Notes: generated by a model from the sequence alone, not told the origin. A stretch of DNA of 64,000 nt from JAGVSR01 sp033765145 (GCA_033765145.1 JANRIH010000053.1:123581-187580); one strand, 5' to 3'. Positions 26,643 through 36,131 are shown, counted from the first letter of the stretch. Program-made: numbers and translations.

Positions 26643-27848
26643 ATGGCGCTCCTCCCGGTCGAAGACGCCCTCGCGAAGATCCTCGACGGCGCGGCCCCGC
26701 ACGCCGTTGAGAAGGTCGCACTCGAAACCGCTCATGATCGCATCCTCGCCGACGATCTCGCCGCCACGATCACCCAGCCCCCGTTCGACACGTCCGCCAT
26801 GGATGGATACGCGGTCCGCGCGTCCGACGTCGCGACGCTGCCGGCAGAATTGGCGCTGATCGGCACGGCTCAGGCGGGCCGCGCGTTCGCGGGCGACGTC
26901 GGACAAGGGCAGTGCGTGCGGATCTTCACGGGCGCTCCGGTACCCGCCGGTACAGACGCCATCGTCATCCAGGAAAACGTCGAAGCAATCGAAACGGCCA
27001 TCACCGTTGTGGAGGGTTTTCCCGATCCCGCCCACATCCGGCGCCGCGGCGGAGACTTCACAATGGGTGACATTCTGCTGCGACGAGACGCGCGGCTGAC
27101 CGCGAGGCGACTGATGCTGGCGGCAGGCATGGGGCACGCAAAACTTCCCGTCTACCGCCGGCCCGTGGTCGCGATCCTTGCCACTGGTGATGAACTCGTC
27201 CCGCCCGGCACGGTCCCCGGTCCGGCGCAGATCATCTGCTCGAATTCCTATGGCCTTGCGGCCATGGTCGCGGCCTTCGGCGGCGAGCCGCGCCTCATCG
27301 GCATCGCACGCGACACTCGTGCAGAAATAGAATCCGCAATCAGGAGAGCTGAAGGCGCCGATATCCTCGTCACGACCGGCGGCGCGTCCGTCGGCGATCA
27401 CGATCTCGTCGCGCCCGCGCTCGCAGCGCTCGGGATGACGCTGGAGTTCTGGAAGATCGCCATGCGGCCGGGCAAACCCATGATGTTCGGGCGTCTCGGC
27501 AGTCAGCGCGTCTTGGGCCTTCCCGGCAATCCCGTATCGGCGCTGATTTGTGGTCGCGTCTTTCTCGCGCCGTTGATCTCGGCACTCGCGGGTCACCCCG
27601 AGGAGGACATCGCACCGCGTGCCGCCCAAACGACGCTCGCGATCGAAGCCAACGGACCACGCCAGCACTACATGCGCGCGACGCTGCATGAAGGATCGGG
27701 GCCCCTCCCCCGCGTGACACCGATCCTGTCGCAGGACAGTTCCCTGATGGCGCCGCTCGCCGCAGCCGATTGCCTGATCGTGCGGCCTCCCGGCGCTCCA
27801 CCCTTACCGGCGGGCGCCCGGATCGACGTCCTGCCGCTCGATTTCTGA
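26643..27848 (+). CDS. moeA: Molybdopterin molybdenumtransferase MoeA
   Basis: Inserts molybdate into adenylylated molybdopterin. 401 residues. QPPFDTSAMDGYAVRA, GAPVPAGTDAIVIQE, VAILATGDELVPPG, DILVTTGGASVGDHD, MRPGKPMMFGRL and GLPGNPVSALI appear in the family order. The frame runs 172 codons further upstream over moaC; ATG 26643 is the sensible start. Confidence 0.95.
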   Translation: MALLPVEDALAKILDGAAPHAVEKVALETAHDRILADDLAATITQPPFDTSAMDGYAVRASDVATLPAELALIGTAQAGRAFAGDVGQGQCVRIFTGAPVPAGTDAIVIQENVEAIETAITVVEGFPDPAHIRRRGGDFTMGDILLRRDARLTARRLMLAAGMGHAKLPVYRRPVVAILATGDELVPPGTVPGPAQIICSNSYGLAAMVAAFGGEPRLIGIARDTRAEIESAIRRAEGADILVTTGGASVGDHDLVAPALAALGMTLEFWKIAMRPGKPMMFGRLGSQRVLGLPGNPVSALICGRVFLAPLISALAGHPEEDIAPRAAQTTLAIEANGPRQHYMRATLHEGSGPLPRVTPILSQDSSLMAPLAAADCLIVRPPGAPPLPAGARIDVLPLDF

Positions 27849-27944
27849 GCCAGTCTCCAGCACGCGCGGTCGGGATCAGCATTAACGGCCAATAAGACGC
27901 CCTGTCTTCTTGCCAACGGCGTCGGCCTTGCCTAAGCCCCTCTC

Positions 27945-28331
27945 ATGCGCATCTACAAAGAATTCCAGTTCGAGGCCGCCCACTACCTGCCCTCGGCCGC
28001 ACCCGGGACACCGAACCGGCGCATCCACGGACATTCGTTCCGTGCGCGCGTCGTGATCGAGGGCGAGCCGCAAGAGGAAACCGGCTACGTCTTCCACTTC
28101 GACGAACTCGCTTCCGCCATGGCCGAGACGGCTGACGCACTTGACCACCGCCTCCTGAACGAGGTCGAGGGATTGTCAACGCCGACGCTCGAACGGATCG
28201 CGGTCTGGATCTGGAACCGCCTGCAGAACCGCGTGCCCGGCCTCGCGGAAGTCCACGTCATGCGGGAGAGCTGCCACGAAGGCTGCGTGTATATGGGACC
28301 CGCGCGCCGCCAACAACTGGCCGCGGAGTAG
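27945..28331 (+). CDS. queD: 6-carboxy-5,6,7,8-tetrahydropterin synthase QueD
   Basis: Queuosine precursor pathway. 128 residues with the zinc-binding FEAAHYLP and HGHSFRARV, DHRLLNEV, PTLERIAVWIWNRL and VHVMRESCHEGC. It is followed three bases later by queF, so both preQ1 genes are together. Confidence 0.92.
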   Translation: MRIYKEFQFEAAHYLPSAAPGTPNRRIHGHSFRARVVIEGEPQEETGYVFHFDELASAMAETADALDHRLLNEVEGLSTPTLERIAVWIWNRLQNRVPGLAEVHVMRESCHEGCVYMGPARRQQLAAE

Positions 28332-28334
28332 CCC

Positions 28335-28793
28335 ATGGCCAAGCGGCCCGACGTGACCCAGCTCGGACGGCAGACGGCACTACCCGCCACGCCGGAGGAC
28401 GCGCTCCTCGAACGCGTGGCCAACCCGCATCCCGACACCGACTACGTCGCGCGCTTTGCAGCACCCGAATTCACATCGCTCTGTCCCGTGACCGGCCAGC
28501 CCGACTTCGCTCATATCGTCATCGACTATGTGCCCGACCAGTGGCTCCTTGAATCCAAATCCCTGAAGCTCTATCTGGCCGCATTTCGAAACCACGGAGC
28601 ATTTCACGAGGATTGCACCGTCGCCATCGGCAAACGGCTTTCCGCGCTCCTTGAGCCGCGCTTCTTCCGCATCGGAGGATATTGGTATCCGCGCGGCGGC
28701 ATCCCGATCGACGTCTTCTGGCAAACGGGAGAATTGCCGGCGAACGTCTGGCTCCCCGATCAGGGCGTCCCGCCTTATCGTGGCCGGGGCTGA
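28335..28793 (+). CDS. queF: NADPH-dependent 7-cyano-7-deazaguanine reductase QueF
   Basis: Reduces preQ0 to preQ1. 152 residues, the short (unimodular) form. The catalytic Cys lies in EFTSLCPVTGQPDFA, and the QueF motif is LLESKSLKLYLAAFRNHG. HEDCTV follows. Last gene of the ppiD-to-queF run. Confidence 0.95.
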   Translation: MAKRPDVTQLGRQTALPATPEDALLERVANPHPDTDYVARFAAPEFTSLCPVTGQPDFAHIVIDYVPDQWLLESKSLKLYLAAFRNHGAFHEDCTVAIGKRLSALLEPRFFRIGGYWYPRGGIPIDVFWQTGELPANVWLPDQGVPPYRGRG

Positions 28794-28901
28794 CATCCAC
28801 CGGGCTTTGTCCGCCTCGCGCCGCGCAACGGAAACGTGCCATCATGTGGTAGAAGAGTTTATTTACACACGCGCTCTCGCGAACCATGAGGGATCGACGA
28901 C

Positions 28902-29144
28902 ATGAAGCGCTCTGCCTCCACCGCGGCCGCGTTGAGCGCCGCCGTCATGATGATCTCGGCGTACCCCACGTCCGCCACGACGATGTTCACCCCCGGTGCC
29001 GCCGGCAAGGCCGTCATCGTCACCAATCCCGTGATCCAGGTGCACGGCTGGCATCGCAAATGCCGTCTCGACGTCTATGGCTGGCACCGGCATACGCGCA
29101 CCGGACACCGCGTTGCGTGCGTGCCCTGGCGCTATTTGCGCTGA
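28902..29144 (+). CDS. Small exported protein with GWHR motifs
   Basis: 80 residues. Signal peptide MKRSASTAAALSAAVMMIS, then a short mature peptide with HGWHRKCRLDVYGWHRHTR and RVACVPWRY. Two Cys and a cluster of His, Trp and Arg suggest a small disulfide-linked, possibly metal- or surface-binding, peptide. Similar Trp/His-rich secreted peptides occur in related genomes, with no assigned role that I know of. Confidence 0.6.
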   Translation: MKRSASTAAALSAAVMMISAYPTSATTMFTPGAAGKAVIVTNPVIQVHGWHRKCRLDVYGWHRHTRTGHRVACVPWRYLR

Positions 29145-29156
29145 CATCGAAAGCGG

Positions 29157-29864
29157 TCAGTCTCCGATGAAGCCCGGCAGGTGTCGCGCATCCGCGGCCC
29201 GCGCCAAGCGCAATGCGCGCTCGAGCGCGCGCTCGTAAGTCCGCCGGACGCTCGAAACACCGATCCGCTCGCGGAAATGCTGGGCCCATTGGAATTCCGC
29301 GTAGGGCGCCACCGATTTTTCGAACCCGCCCTCTTCCCGGACCGACCACGCGAGGTCGCGGAACGGATCGGGCCTGAGCGCGTGGAGAGCCGCCGGAAGC
29401 TCGGACAGACATACTTTGCGACCAGCCTCGTCGAAGGGATGCACCCAGCCTGTTTCGGCCATGACGCGCCAGAAACTCGGGCGGCGCAGCGCAGAAAGAT
29501 CGCCGACGACGCGCACGAACGCTTCCTCGACATCGCTCTGCCAGAGCGCCAGAGACAAGTGGTGATGATCGATGATGTAGAAGGCATCACCCGGTCCGAG
29601 CACCGCCGGGATCGGTCGCTTTTCCAAGAACGCGCGGAACTTCTTGGGTTTCGCGAACCGCGTCTCGACCTTCTCGCGCTTCGCGGCAACAGCCTTCATA
29701 CCGACCGCGACTTGCGTCGGACGAATGAGGTCGAGCGGCACGAGGATCGGCACGTCGGCTGCACGTTTCGCACGGACGTCACCGGCCGCACATCTCGGCC
29801 TGAACGGAAACGATCGAAGTTCACCGCTTGAACCAGGTGCCCGTGCCAACGCCGACGCCATCAT
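29157..29864 (-). CDS. ParB-like nuclease-fold protein (ParBc_2 type)
   Basis: 235 residues. LDLIRPTQVAVGMKAVAAK followed by a His-rich YIIDHHHLSLALW is the pattern of the PF08857 ParB-like family, related in fold to ParB/Srx domains. There is no DNA-binding helix-turn-helix region and no parA partner, so chromosome partitioning is unlikely. Function unknown. Confidence 0.75.
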   Translation of the reverse strand: MMASALARAPGSSGELRSFPFRPRCAAGDVRAKRAADVPILVPLDLIRPTQVAVGMKAVAAKREKVETRFAKPKKFRAFLEKRPIPAVLGPGDAFYIIDHHHLSLALWQSDVEEAFVRVVGDLSALRRPSFWRVMAETGWVHPFDEAGRKVCLSELPAALHALRPDPFRDLAWSVREEGGFEKSVAPYAEFQWAQHFRERIGVSSVRRTYERALERALRLARAADARHLPGFIGD

Positions 29865-29969
29865 CGTCTCTGTCTGTGCTGCAGTGCCGTCGGGTCATAA
29901 TTTGGTGATAGTGGTTAAGAAGGCGTTACTCACAGAGGCGCGAGGCACGTACCGCAGCGATGCCTGCAC

Positions 29970-30893
29970 TCACTCCGTCTCGCCGCGGAGCCAACGCGGC
30001 AACCGCGCTTGCTTCGGCGGAACACGTGGCGCCTCCGCGTGGACGAGATTGTAGAGTTCCTGCACGAGCGCCTTGCGGTCCTTAGCGTTCTGCAAGGCCG
30101 CGAACGGCACCGGCAATCCGATCCTCGCAACGATCGACGATCCCACTTTGCGCCTGAATTCGTGGATCAGAAGTGAGAGCCTCAGTGTCAGCGAGAGCCG
30201 AGAGACCGCATGAAAAAGCGGCGTGCATTGGCCCTCGAAGTAGACCGGAATAACCGTCGCTTTCACGGACTGGACGAGCCGCGCGACGAAGCTCTTCCAC
30301 GGTAGATCGACGGCATACCCGAGCGGATTGGGTGCGGTCGCCACTCCACCGGCCGGAAAGACGACGATCGTCGTCCCCTGGCCCAGAAGCCTGATCGCCT
30401 CCTTCCGTGTTGCAAGATTCGTCGCCTGCGCCTCCCGCGTCGGATCGAAATCGATCGGCAGTGAATAGGGCCGGATCTCCGGGACCTTCATGAGGTCCTT
30501 GTTGATGAGCACGCGGAACGGCCGGCCGAGGTCCTCCGCGAGCGTCAATGCAGCGATCCCGTCCATGATCCCATAGGGGTGATTGGCGACGATCACGACC
30601 GGCTGGCCCGGCTCGATCTTCGGCGGCCAGTCCCGCGCAACGATCTCGAGTTCCACGTCGATGAGTTTCAGCATCGGCTCGATGACGCGGCCGCCCTTCG
30701 GCACGACCTCAGTCTTCCAGCGGGCGTAGTGAGGGGCAAGTGCGTCGCGACCCGAAAGCCGTTCGAGGTTACGGATGAGCCAGCGACGGAGCGGCGGATC
30801 GCCGGGGTCCGCGTAGGTCAACTCCGGAAATTCGGGGGATGATTTCGACACTTGAATGAATTGGCCGTTCCGTTCACCGACACGGTCGATCAT
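29970..30893 (-). CDS. Lysophospholipid acyltransferase family protein (PlsC-like)
   Basis: 307 residues. The acyltransferase motif VVIVANHPYGIMDG (HxxxxD form), then VLINKDLMKVPE, FPAGGVATAP for the acyl-acceptor pocket, and VIPVYFEGQ. The ATG at 30893 overlaps the stop of the upstream DCC gene as ATGA. The frame is open a further 63 codons, but that part reads as shadow of the DCC gene. Substrate unknown; phosphatidic acid or ornithine lipid synthesis are possible. Confidence 0.82.
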   Translation of the reverse strand: MIDRVGERNGQFIQVSKSSPEFPELTYADPGDPPLRRWLIRNLERLSGRDALAPHYARWKTEVVPKGGRVIEPMLKLIDVELEIVARDWPPKIEPGQPVVIVANHPYGIMDGIAALTLAEDLGRPFRVLINKDLMKVPEIRPYSLPIDFDPTREAQATNLATRKEAIRLLGQGTTIVVFPAGGVATAPNPLGYAVDLPWKSFVARLVQSVKATVIPVYFEGQCTPLFHAVSRLSLTLRLSLLIHEFRRKVGSSIVARIGLPVPFAALQNAKDRKALVQELYNLVHAEAPRVPPKQARLPRWLRGETE

Positions 30894-31408
30894 ACGTCGG
30901 TCGAAGGCCGGGTTCCAGCCGCCTGGCCACTGGCGAGAAAGCGGTCCCGATTGTCGTCTTGAGGCACGAGACAGGTCTCGCGCGCACCGAACCACCGGAT
31001 TCGGTTGCGCTGCAGGACGTCGTAGAGGCGGTCGCCGACGAAGCCGGGAACGAGCCGACCTGCGTGGCCGAGAAACCGCCACGGCTGCGGCAGTGAGCGG
31101 GCCGCCGCAAGAACGCCAGCCCAGCGCAGATGCGGCCGGCCGCCTTCGAGAACCATGAACGTGTCGAACACGTCGGCATCGAGCCCGTAATGCCGATAAA
31201 GGGCCCGAGGGACCGCAGTTTGGATGGCGGCAAACCGCGTCACGCCGCCCGGATCACGCGCAAGCATCCATTGCACGCCAGCTGAGCAGAGCACGCAATG
31301 CCCATCGAAAATCACGATCGGCCGGCTATCGTCAAACGTCGGCACATCCGCGTCGGCGCGATAGGAATAGCGCGTCCGTCGTTCCAATTGTACGGCCATC
31401 ACGGTCAT
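30890..31408 (-). CDS. Thiol-disulfide oxidoreductase DCC family protein
   Basis: About 172 residues of the DUF393/DCC family. IVIFDGHCVLCSAGVQWML contains the DxxCxxC signature at the N-terminus of the domain. The rest (LPQPWRFLGHAGRLVPGFVGDRLYDVL) matches the family. Redox role is inferred from the Cys pair. Starts at 31408, 31399 or further upstream. Coupled to the acyltransferase. Confidence 0.82.
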   Translation of the reverse strand: MTVMAVQLERRTRYSYRADADVPTFDDSRPIVIFDGHCVLCSAGVQWMLARDPGGVTRFAAIQTAVPRALYRHYGLDADVFDTFMVLEGGRPHLRWAGVLAAARSLPQPWRFLGHAGRLVPGFVGDRLYDVLQRNRIRWFGARETCLVPQDDNRDRFLASGQAAGTRPSTDV

Positions 31409-31608
31409 GAGCGTCTGACACTTGCTTGCTCTCGAGATGGGTATGGGACGCGACAACTGCCACTCCTGGCAGCCGTCAAATCGACGCCCCCTGCCGAGGG
31501 ACTATGGGTTCGCGCCGAGGCAGCCGAGACCCGGATAGGCCAGAGCGGAAGTCGGGCGCCTTCGGCTGTGGTAGGAGTGGTACAGGATGGAAGACCCAGG
31601 GAAATGCC

Positions 31609-32040
31609 ATGCGCCTGAGACCGCTCGTCGCGACACTCGCAATTTGCTCTTGCTTGCACGCAACAGTGCTCGTCCCACCCTCCCGTGCAGAAGACCCCGC
31701 ACCGGATTGCGCCAATGCCCTTTCGACGGCGGACATGAACACCTGCGCCGCACGCGATCTCGAGAAGGCCGACACCGAGTTGAACCGCGTCTACCAGGAA
31801 GCCTTGAAGAGTATTCCTGATCTCGCGACCGACGATCCCAACTTCAATGCCGCAACCTGGGAGAAGGCCCTCCGAGCAAGCCAACGTGCCTGGGTCACGT
31901 TCCGCGACGCCGAATGCAACGAACACGTATCGATGTTCTCGACCGGCGGGTCGATCGGGACGGTCGAAGCGCTGAGCTGTGCTCAGGAGAAGACCGAGGA
32001 GCGGACGAAAGAACTGAAGGAACGGTACGAAATCGAATAG
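31609..32040 (+). CDS. LprI-like (DUF1311) periplasmic protein
   Basis: 143 residues with signal peptide (LRPLVATLAICSCLHATVLV, cleavage near SRA-ED). The mature part shows DCANALSTADMNTCAARDLEK, LNRVYQEAL, and W(V)TFRDAECN, typical of the DUF1311 / lysozyme inhibitor LprI fold with four Cys. AGGGA precedes the ATG. Whether it inhibits lysozyme is not shown. Confidence 0.82.
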   Translation: MRLRPLVATLAICSCLHATVLVPPSRAEDPAPDCANALSTADMNTCAARDLEKADTELNRVYQEALKSIPDLATDDPNFNAATWEKALRASQRAWVTFRDAECNEHVSMFSTGGSIGTVEALSCAQEKTEERTKELKERYEIE

Positions 32041-32157
32041 CCGGCGCCGGCTGCCAACGCATCGGCATCGCCGCGATATCTCTTTCCATGGCTAACACGT
32101 TTCCGCCACGCGAATCGTTGGAACGTTGCCTCGGGGCGCGAAGACCGAGGGAAGACG

Positions 32158-32565
32158 ATGACGGACATTTCCGATACTACGGACGAGCTTCTGAAGCGCC
32201 TCACCGAGACCGCCCGGACGGAAGCGGAACTCGTCACCAAGCTCGCGGACACGATCCGCCGTGTCGACGAACAACTCCTGAACGAAGTGCGCAGCGTCAC
32301 ACGGCACCACGCGCTCCGCCGCGAGGCCATCTTCGGAGAATTGCAGGAACTCGCGCAAAGCCTCTGCGCATTGCCGCGCGACGCAAAGCTGCCGGAACGA
32401 TCCATGCCAGGGCGCGCGTTTGAGCCAGTCGACATCAGGCACGAGATCGCGCACGACCCCGCGCGCCCTGAACAGGAGCCCCGTCGCGTCGGAGATTGGC
32501 GCACGGCCGCGGAACGGATCGACAGCGAAATCGCGGAATATTTCAACGGCGCACCCCGACACTGA
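32158..32565 (+). CDS. Hypothetical coiled-coil protein
   Basis: 135 residues, mostly helical and charged. Residues 5-75 (DELLKRLTETARTEAELV through AIFGELQELAQSL) look like a coiled coil. No signal, membrane segment or catalytic motif. Not recognised. Confidence 0.5.
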   Translation: MTDISDTTDELLKRLTETARTEAELVTKLADTIRRVDEQLLNEVRSVTRHHALRREAIFGELQELAQSLCALPRDAKLPERSMPGRAFEPVDIRHEIAHDPARPEQEPRRVGDWRTAAERIDSEIAEYFNGAPRH

Positions 32566-32702
32566 AGGATCCGCATCGGACGGGGATCGGCGGCAACCCG
32601 TCGCGGGTGGATCGGAACGCGACGGCTGGACCGCTGCAGCCGCCCCATGCGACGACGGGCGGCCGGCAGACCGCCCGGTAGCCGTGACCGCCGCCCGTCC
32701 CG

Positions 32703-33638
32703 ATGACCGCCCGCAACATGATCGCTGGCTATGCGCTTGCAGGGCTCGGCGCCGCATTCTTCTCGACAAAAGCGATCTTCATCAAGCTCGCTTATCAGGT
32801 TGAGGCCGACGCATTCCTGATGCTCGCCTGGCGCATGATCTTCGCGCTGCCGGTCTTTCTCGTCATCGGTCTATGGGCCTATGTGAGGCACCGGGCGGAC
32901 GGCCGGCCGACGCCGACGACACGGGACATCGCGGCGGCCGTCGGTATCGGCTTCATGGGCTACTACGTGGCGTCGGCATTCGACTTCGCGGGTCTCCTTT
33001 TCATTACGGCGCAGCTCGAGCGGCTGGTGCTGTTCACCTATCCGCTGTTCGTGATGTTCATCGGCTGGGCGTTCTACGGCGAACCTCTGACACGGCTCGG
33101 GCTTGTGGCCGCCGGCATCACGTACGCCGGCCTCGCGATCGTCTTCGCCATCGACCTCCCCGAAGGCGGACGCAACACGATCGTCGGAACATTGCTTGTC
33201 CTCGGCGCCGCGGTCTCCTTCGCCTTGCATCAGATCTGGGCACGGCGTGCCATGGCCCCGTTCGGCAGCCTGCTCTTCACCGCAATCGCGCTGTCATCCG
33301 CATCTGTCTTCTGCATCGCGCATCAGGCGCTGGCGTCGGGCGGCAACTTCGCCGCTTCGCCCCGATTTCTATGGCTAGCCGCCGGCTGCGCCGTCGTCGC
33401 CACTGTTCTGCCGACCTTCCTCGTGAACGCCGGCCTCGCCCGCATATCTAGCGCGGCCGTCTCCATGATCTCGACGCTCTCACCCGTCGTGACGATCGCG
33501 CTCGCGGTCTCGATCCTCGGCGAGCCGTTCACCATCGCCGATGCCCTGGGCTCGACGCTTGTTCTCGCGGGTGTCGGCCTTTATGCCCTCGGAGATGCGC
33601 GCGCGAAGCGTATCCCGGTCGAGCCAGAAGAGCCCTAG
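32703..33638 (+). CDS. EamA-family (DMT) transporter
   Basis: 311 residues with about ten hydrophobic helices in two EamA repeats, starting at AGYALAGLGAAFFSTKAIFI and again near IVGTLLVLGAAVSFALHQIW. The second repeat ends STLSPVVTIALAVSILGEPF, the classical EamA motif. Inner-membrane metabolite exporter; substrate not predictable. Confidence 0.88.
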   Translation: MTARNMIAGYALAGLGAAFFSTKAIFIKLAYQVEADAFLMLAWRMIFALPVFLVIGLWAYVRHRADGRPTPTTRDIAAAVGIGFMGYYVASAFDFAGLLFITAQLERLVLFTYPLFVMFIGWAFYGEPLTRLGLVAAGITYAGLAIVFAIDLPEGGRNTIVGTLLVLGAAVSFALHQIWARRAMAPFGSLLFTAIALSSASVFCIAHQALASGGNFAASPRFLWLAAGCAVVATVLPTFLVNAGLARISSAAVSMISTLSPVVTIALAVSILGEPFTIADALGSTLVLAGVGLYALGDARAKRIPVEPEEP

Positions 33639-33654
33639 CGCCCTCGCTACGCCG

Positions 33655-34956
33655 TCATCCCGGCGGATGCACGTTCTTGCCGAGCCGGCGGAAGAATGTC
33701 CCCGTCTCGATTTCCCAGATGCGCGCGTCCGACCCGATGTGGCTGGTGACGAGATACCTACCGTCTGGACTGACGTCGACCGAATGGCAGAGATCGCCGA
33801 AGGGTCCGAAGTGATGCAGGCGCTTTCCCGTTGCGATGTCCCAGAGTTGCGCATGCCGGACCCCGGCAACAAGGCGCTTGCCATCGGCCGTGAAGGCGAC
33901 GGTGAAGGTGCCGAACGTCGGATAAACCGTGAATTTGTTCCGCAACGCACCACTCGCGACATCGTAGATGTAAGCGACCCCCTGCACAGCCGCCACGAGT
34001 TGCGTGCCGTCACGCGAAAACGCGAGATTGTCGGCCGAACGGCTGCCCTCTGCCACCGCCTGCCAGATGAGCGCGCCGCTGTCCAGTTTGCGCATTTCAA
34101 TGCTGACCGACCGCTCCCCCGCCGGCTTGGTCGTGACGAGCAGGCCAGAGGGCTCCCATGCCTTGAACACGGGATAGTCGTTTTCGAGCGCCGGAAGGCG
34201 GTAGCGTTCGGACTTCGACACCGTGTCGTAGACGACGTGTTCACCTTTGTACCCGCCGATGACAACGAGGCCCGACGGCGTCACATCGATGTCCGGCGGC
34301 ATTGTCCAGCTTTTGTCCGCGCTCGCATAGGGGATATCCAGGATCGATGCGCCGGTCTCGACATCGATGACGCGCACCGGATGCCCGTCCGCCGCGACGA
34401 CGATCGACCGGCCGCCGTCCAGGAACCGGGCGTGGCGCGCCATGCTGATGTTGTCGGAAGGCGCCGGCGCTGATGGCGTCTTCAGTTGTTCTGCAATCGA
34501 TGGCTGACCTGCGGGGCCAGCGGTGTTGTAGCTCGCCATGTCGAAGCGTTTGACGGTCTTACCGGTGGCGACGTCCCAGATGCGGACAGACTTGTCGCGC
34601 CCGGCCGTGACGATGCGCGTCCCGTCGGGGCTCCACGCGGCGTCGTAGATCCAGTCGGAATGGCTGGCATCGGCGGCCGGATCGGCCGTGTCGTGGAGCG
34701 GCGTGACAGAGAGATCGATCTGCTCGCACGCCATGTCCATGTCCCATTTGGCCGTGGCGCGCTCGTACTCACCGCCCTCTTCGATCATCTTGGCGACAAT
34801 CCGGTCCCGTGCCGCTTGCGCCGCGCAAACGGGACGCAAGAGGGCCTTGGCCGCGGCCTCGGGATCGTCGTCAGCATTGGCCCCTCCAGCGTGCACAATC
34901 GCGCAAATGACCAGAGGGCCGACCATCAGCGCCAAGTTCATCCGTGTGCGGGTCAT
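33655..34956 (-). CDS. Exported WD40-repeat protein
   Basis: 433 residues. Signal peptide LALMVGPLVICAIVHAGGANA. The mature domain contains several WD40 blades, for example DAAWSPDGTRIVTAGRDKSVRIWD, LVAGVRHAQLWDIATGK and HSVDVSPDGRYLVTSHIGSDARIWEIETG. A periplasmic scaffold or binding protein is likely. Start at 34956 is supported by AAGGAG seven bases upstream. Confidence 0.82.
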   Translation of the reverse strand: MTRTRMNLALMVGPLVICAIVHAGGANADDDPEAAAKALLRPVCAAQAARDRIVAKMIEEGGEYERATAKWDMDMACEQIDLSVTPLHDTADPAADASHSDWIYDAAWSPDGTRIVTAGRDKSVRIWDVATGKTVKRFDMASYNTAGPAGQPSIAEQLKTPSAPAPSDNISMARHARFLDGGRSIVVAADGHPVRVIDVETGASILDIPYASADKSWTMPPDIDVTPSGLVVIGGYKGEHVVYDTVSKSERYRLPALENDYPVFKAWEPSGLLVTTKPAGERSVSIEMRKLDSGALIWQAVAEGSRSADNLAFSRDGTQLVAAVQGVAYIYDVASGALRNKFTVYPTFGTFTVAFTADGKRLVAGVRHAQLWDIATGKRLHHFGPFGDLCHSVDVSPDGRYLVTSHIGSDARIWEIETGTFFRRLGKNVHPPG

Positions 34957-35224
34957 GGCGCTTCTCCTTGATGGTCCGGCGATGAAAGCCCCATCGTCGC
35001 CGACATTGGACCACCGCGCAAAGAACTGTTGCGAAATCGGTCGACACGCCGGCCGCCAATCGCCATCGCGAAATCGTGAACGAGGCCCCATCCCCCAGTG
35101 CTCATCCGAACTCGGCATGTCCCCATATAATTAATAAGCCGGACGCTTCCGGCCCGACCGGATCGAGATGATCGCACTCCCGATCCGCGCCAGATGACTG
35201 GGTCTCATGGAAGGAACCCGTATC

Positions 35225-35623
35225 ATGGCCACCCACTCCCCAGAGGCAGACCGCCTCGTTATTTCCGATGATGCTGCACGTGGTGGCGTCACCGGCCACA
35301 ACGTCCGTTATGTGCTGGCGTTCGGCCTGACAGGCCTCATCGCCATCTTCGCGGCGATCGCCTTTTCCTCCGGCATCGGCCAGCTCGAACGCGACGTCAC
35401 GACTGCATTCTCGGCAAGCCCATCGTCGACCATGCAGGGCTTCGCGCCCTACGCGACGATCGTACTCGTGGGCGCCATCGCCTTCGGGCTTCTGCTCGGC
35501 CTTTGGAACATCGTTGCCGGGCAGAGCGAAAACGGCAGTCAGAGTTTCATGCGGTTCCGCGTGGCCGCGCAGTTCGCGATTGTCTGCGTGATCATGGCGA
35601 TCCTTTACGTGTCGTCCGCCTGA
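35225..35623 (+). CDS. Small integral membrane protein
   Basis: About 132 residues with three predicted helices: VRYVLAFGLTGLIAIFAAIAF, TIVLVGAIAFGLLLGLW and FRVAAQFAIVCVIMAILYV. The GHNVRYVLAFG segment resembles small uncharacterised membrane proteins of Hyphomicrobiales. A second ATG 18 bases upstream is possible. Followed by a strong terminator. Confidence 0.65.
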   Translation: MATHSPEADRLVISDDAARGGVTGHNVRYVLAFGLTGLIAIFAAIAFSSGIGQLERDVTTAFSASPSSTMQGFAPYATIVLVGAIAFGLLLGLWNIVAGQSENGSQSFMRFRVAAQFAIVCVIMAILYVSSA

Positions 35624-35688
35624 CATCAACGGCCTGACGACACCCAGGTGGTGTCTCAGCTCGTGTCGTAGTCTCCGTCATGGCGTTG

Positions 35689-35732
35689 CACCGCGCGGGT
35701 CCGTCAACCCGCGCGGTGATTTTTTGTTTTTT
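35689..35732. terminator. Bidirectional-looking terminator between the membrane protein gene and speD
   Basis: A perfect 12 bp stem (35689-35700 with 35707-35718, arms CACCGCGCGGGT and ACCCGCGCGGTG) with a six-base loop is followed by ATTTTTTGTTTTTT. It serves the plus-strand gene; the stem could also act for speD on the other strand, though with no matching T tract there. Confidence 0.88.
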
Positions 35733-35753
35733 AGCGACACCGGACGTCCGAGG

Positions 35754-36131
35754 TCAGGCCGCTTCGAGCGGCCGCACGTCATCCTCACGGTCAAGCACGA
35801 GGAACTGGCTGCGGACGATCCCCCACGGCTTCACGGCCCTCAGGATCGCGTCCTTGTCGAGCGTCCCGCAGGTATAGAAGTCGAGCTGGATGAGCGCCGG
35901 GTTGCCTTCGTCCCAGATGTGGATCGCGACGTGCGACGTTTCGATGATCGCGACGCCGGTGAGACCCCGGTTGCCGGGCGTATCGACGAACGCCACGTGC
36001 GGACCAGACAGGACTTTCATGCCCTGGTCGCGAATGAGCGTGGCCATCCACTCGACAAGATACGCGCGGTCTTCCTCGAGCGGCGGCTTGGCGACCTCGA
36101 AACGGCCGATGAAGTGGTGATGCTTGATCAT
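35754..36131 (-). CDS. speD: S-adenosylmethionine decarboxylase proenzyme (class 1B type)
   Basis: 125 residues, the short bacterial form that self-cleaves to a pyruvoyl enzyme for spermidine synthesis. The processing Ser is in ETSHVAIHIWDE, followed by LDFYTCGTLDKD with the catalytic Cys. HHHFIGRFEV is the N-terminus. It lies near thrS but on the same strand with other genes between. Confidence 0.82.
   Translation of the reverse strand: MIKHHHFIGRFEVAKPPLEEDRAYLVEWMATLIRDQGMKVLSGPHVAFVDTPGNRGLTGVAIIETSHVAIHIWDEGNPALIQLDFYTCGTLDKDAILRAVKPWGIVRSQFLVLDREDDVRPLEAA

Noticed and set aside
29157..29864. ParB chromosome-partitioning gene
   Set aside because: No DNA-binding region, no parA neighbour and no parS-like sites; it fits the separate ParBc_2 family.
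32092..32769. 225-codon minus-strand opening over the coiled-coil gene
   Set aside because: Arg/Ser/Ala-rich composition and no ribosome site; the plus-strand frame looks more protein-like.
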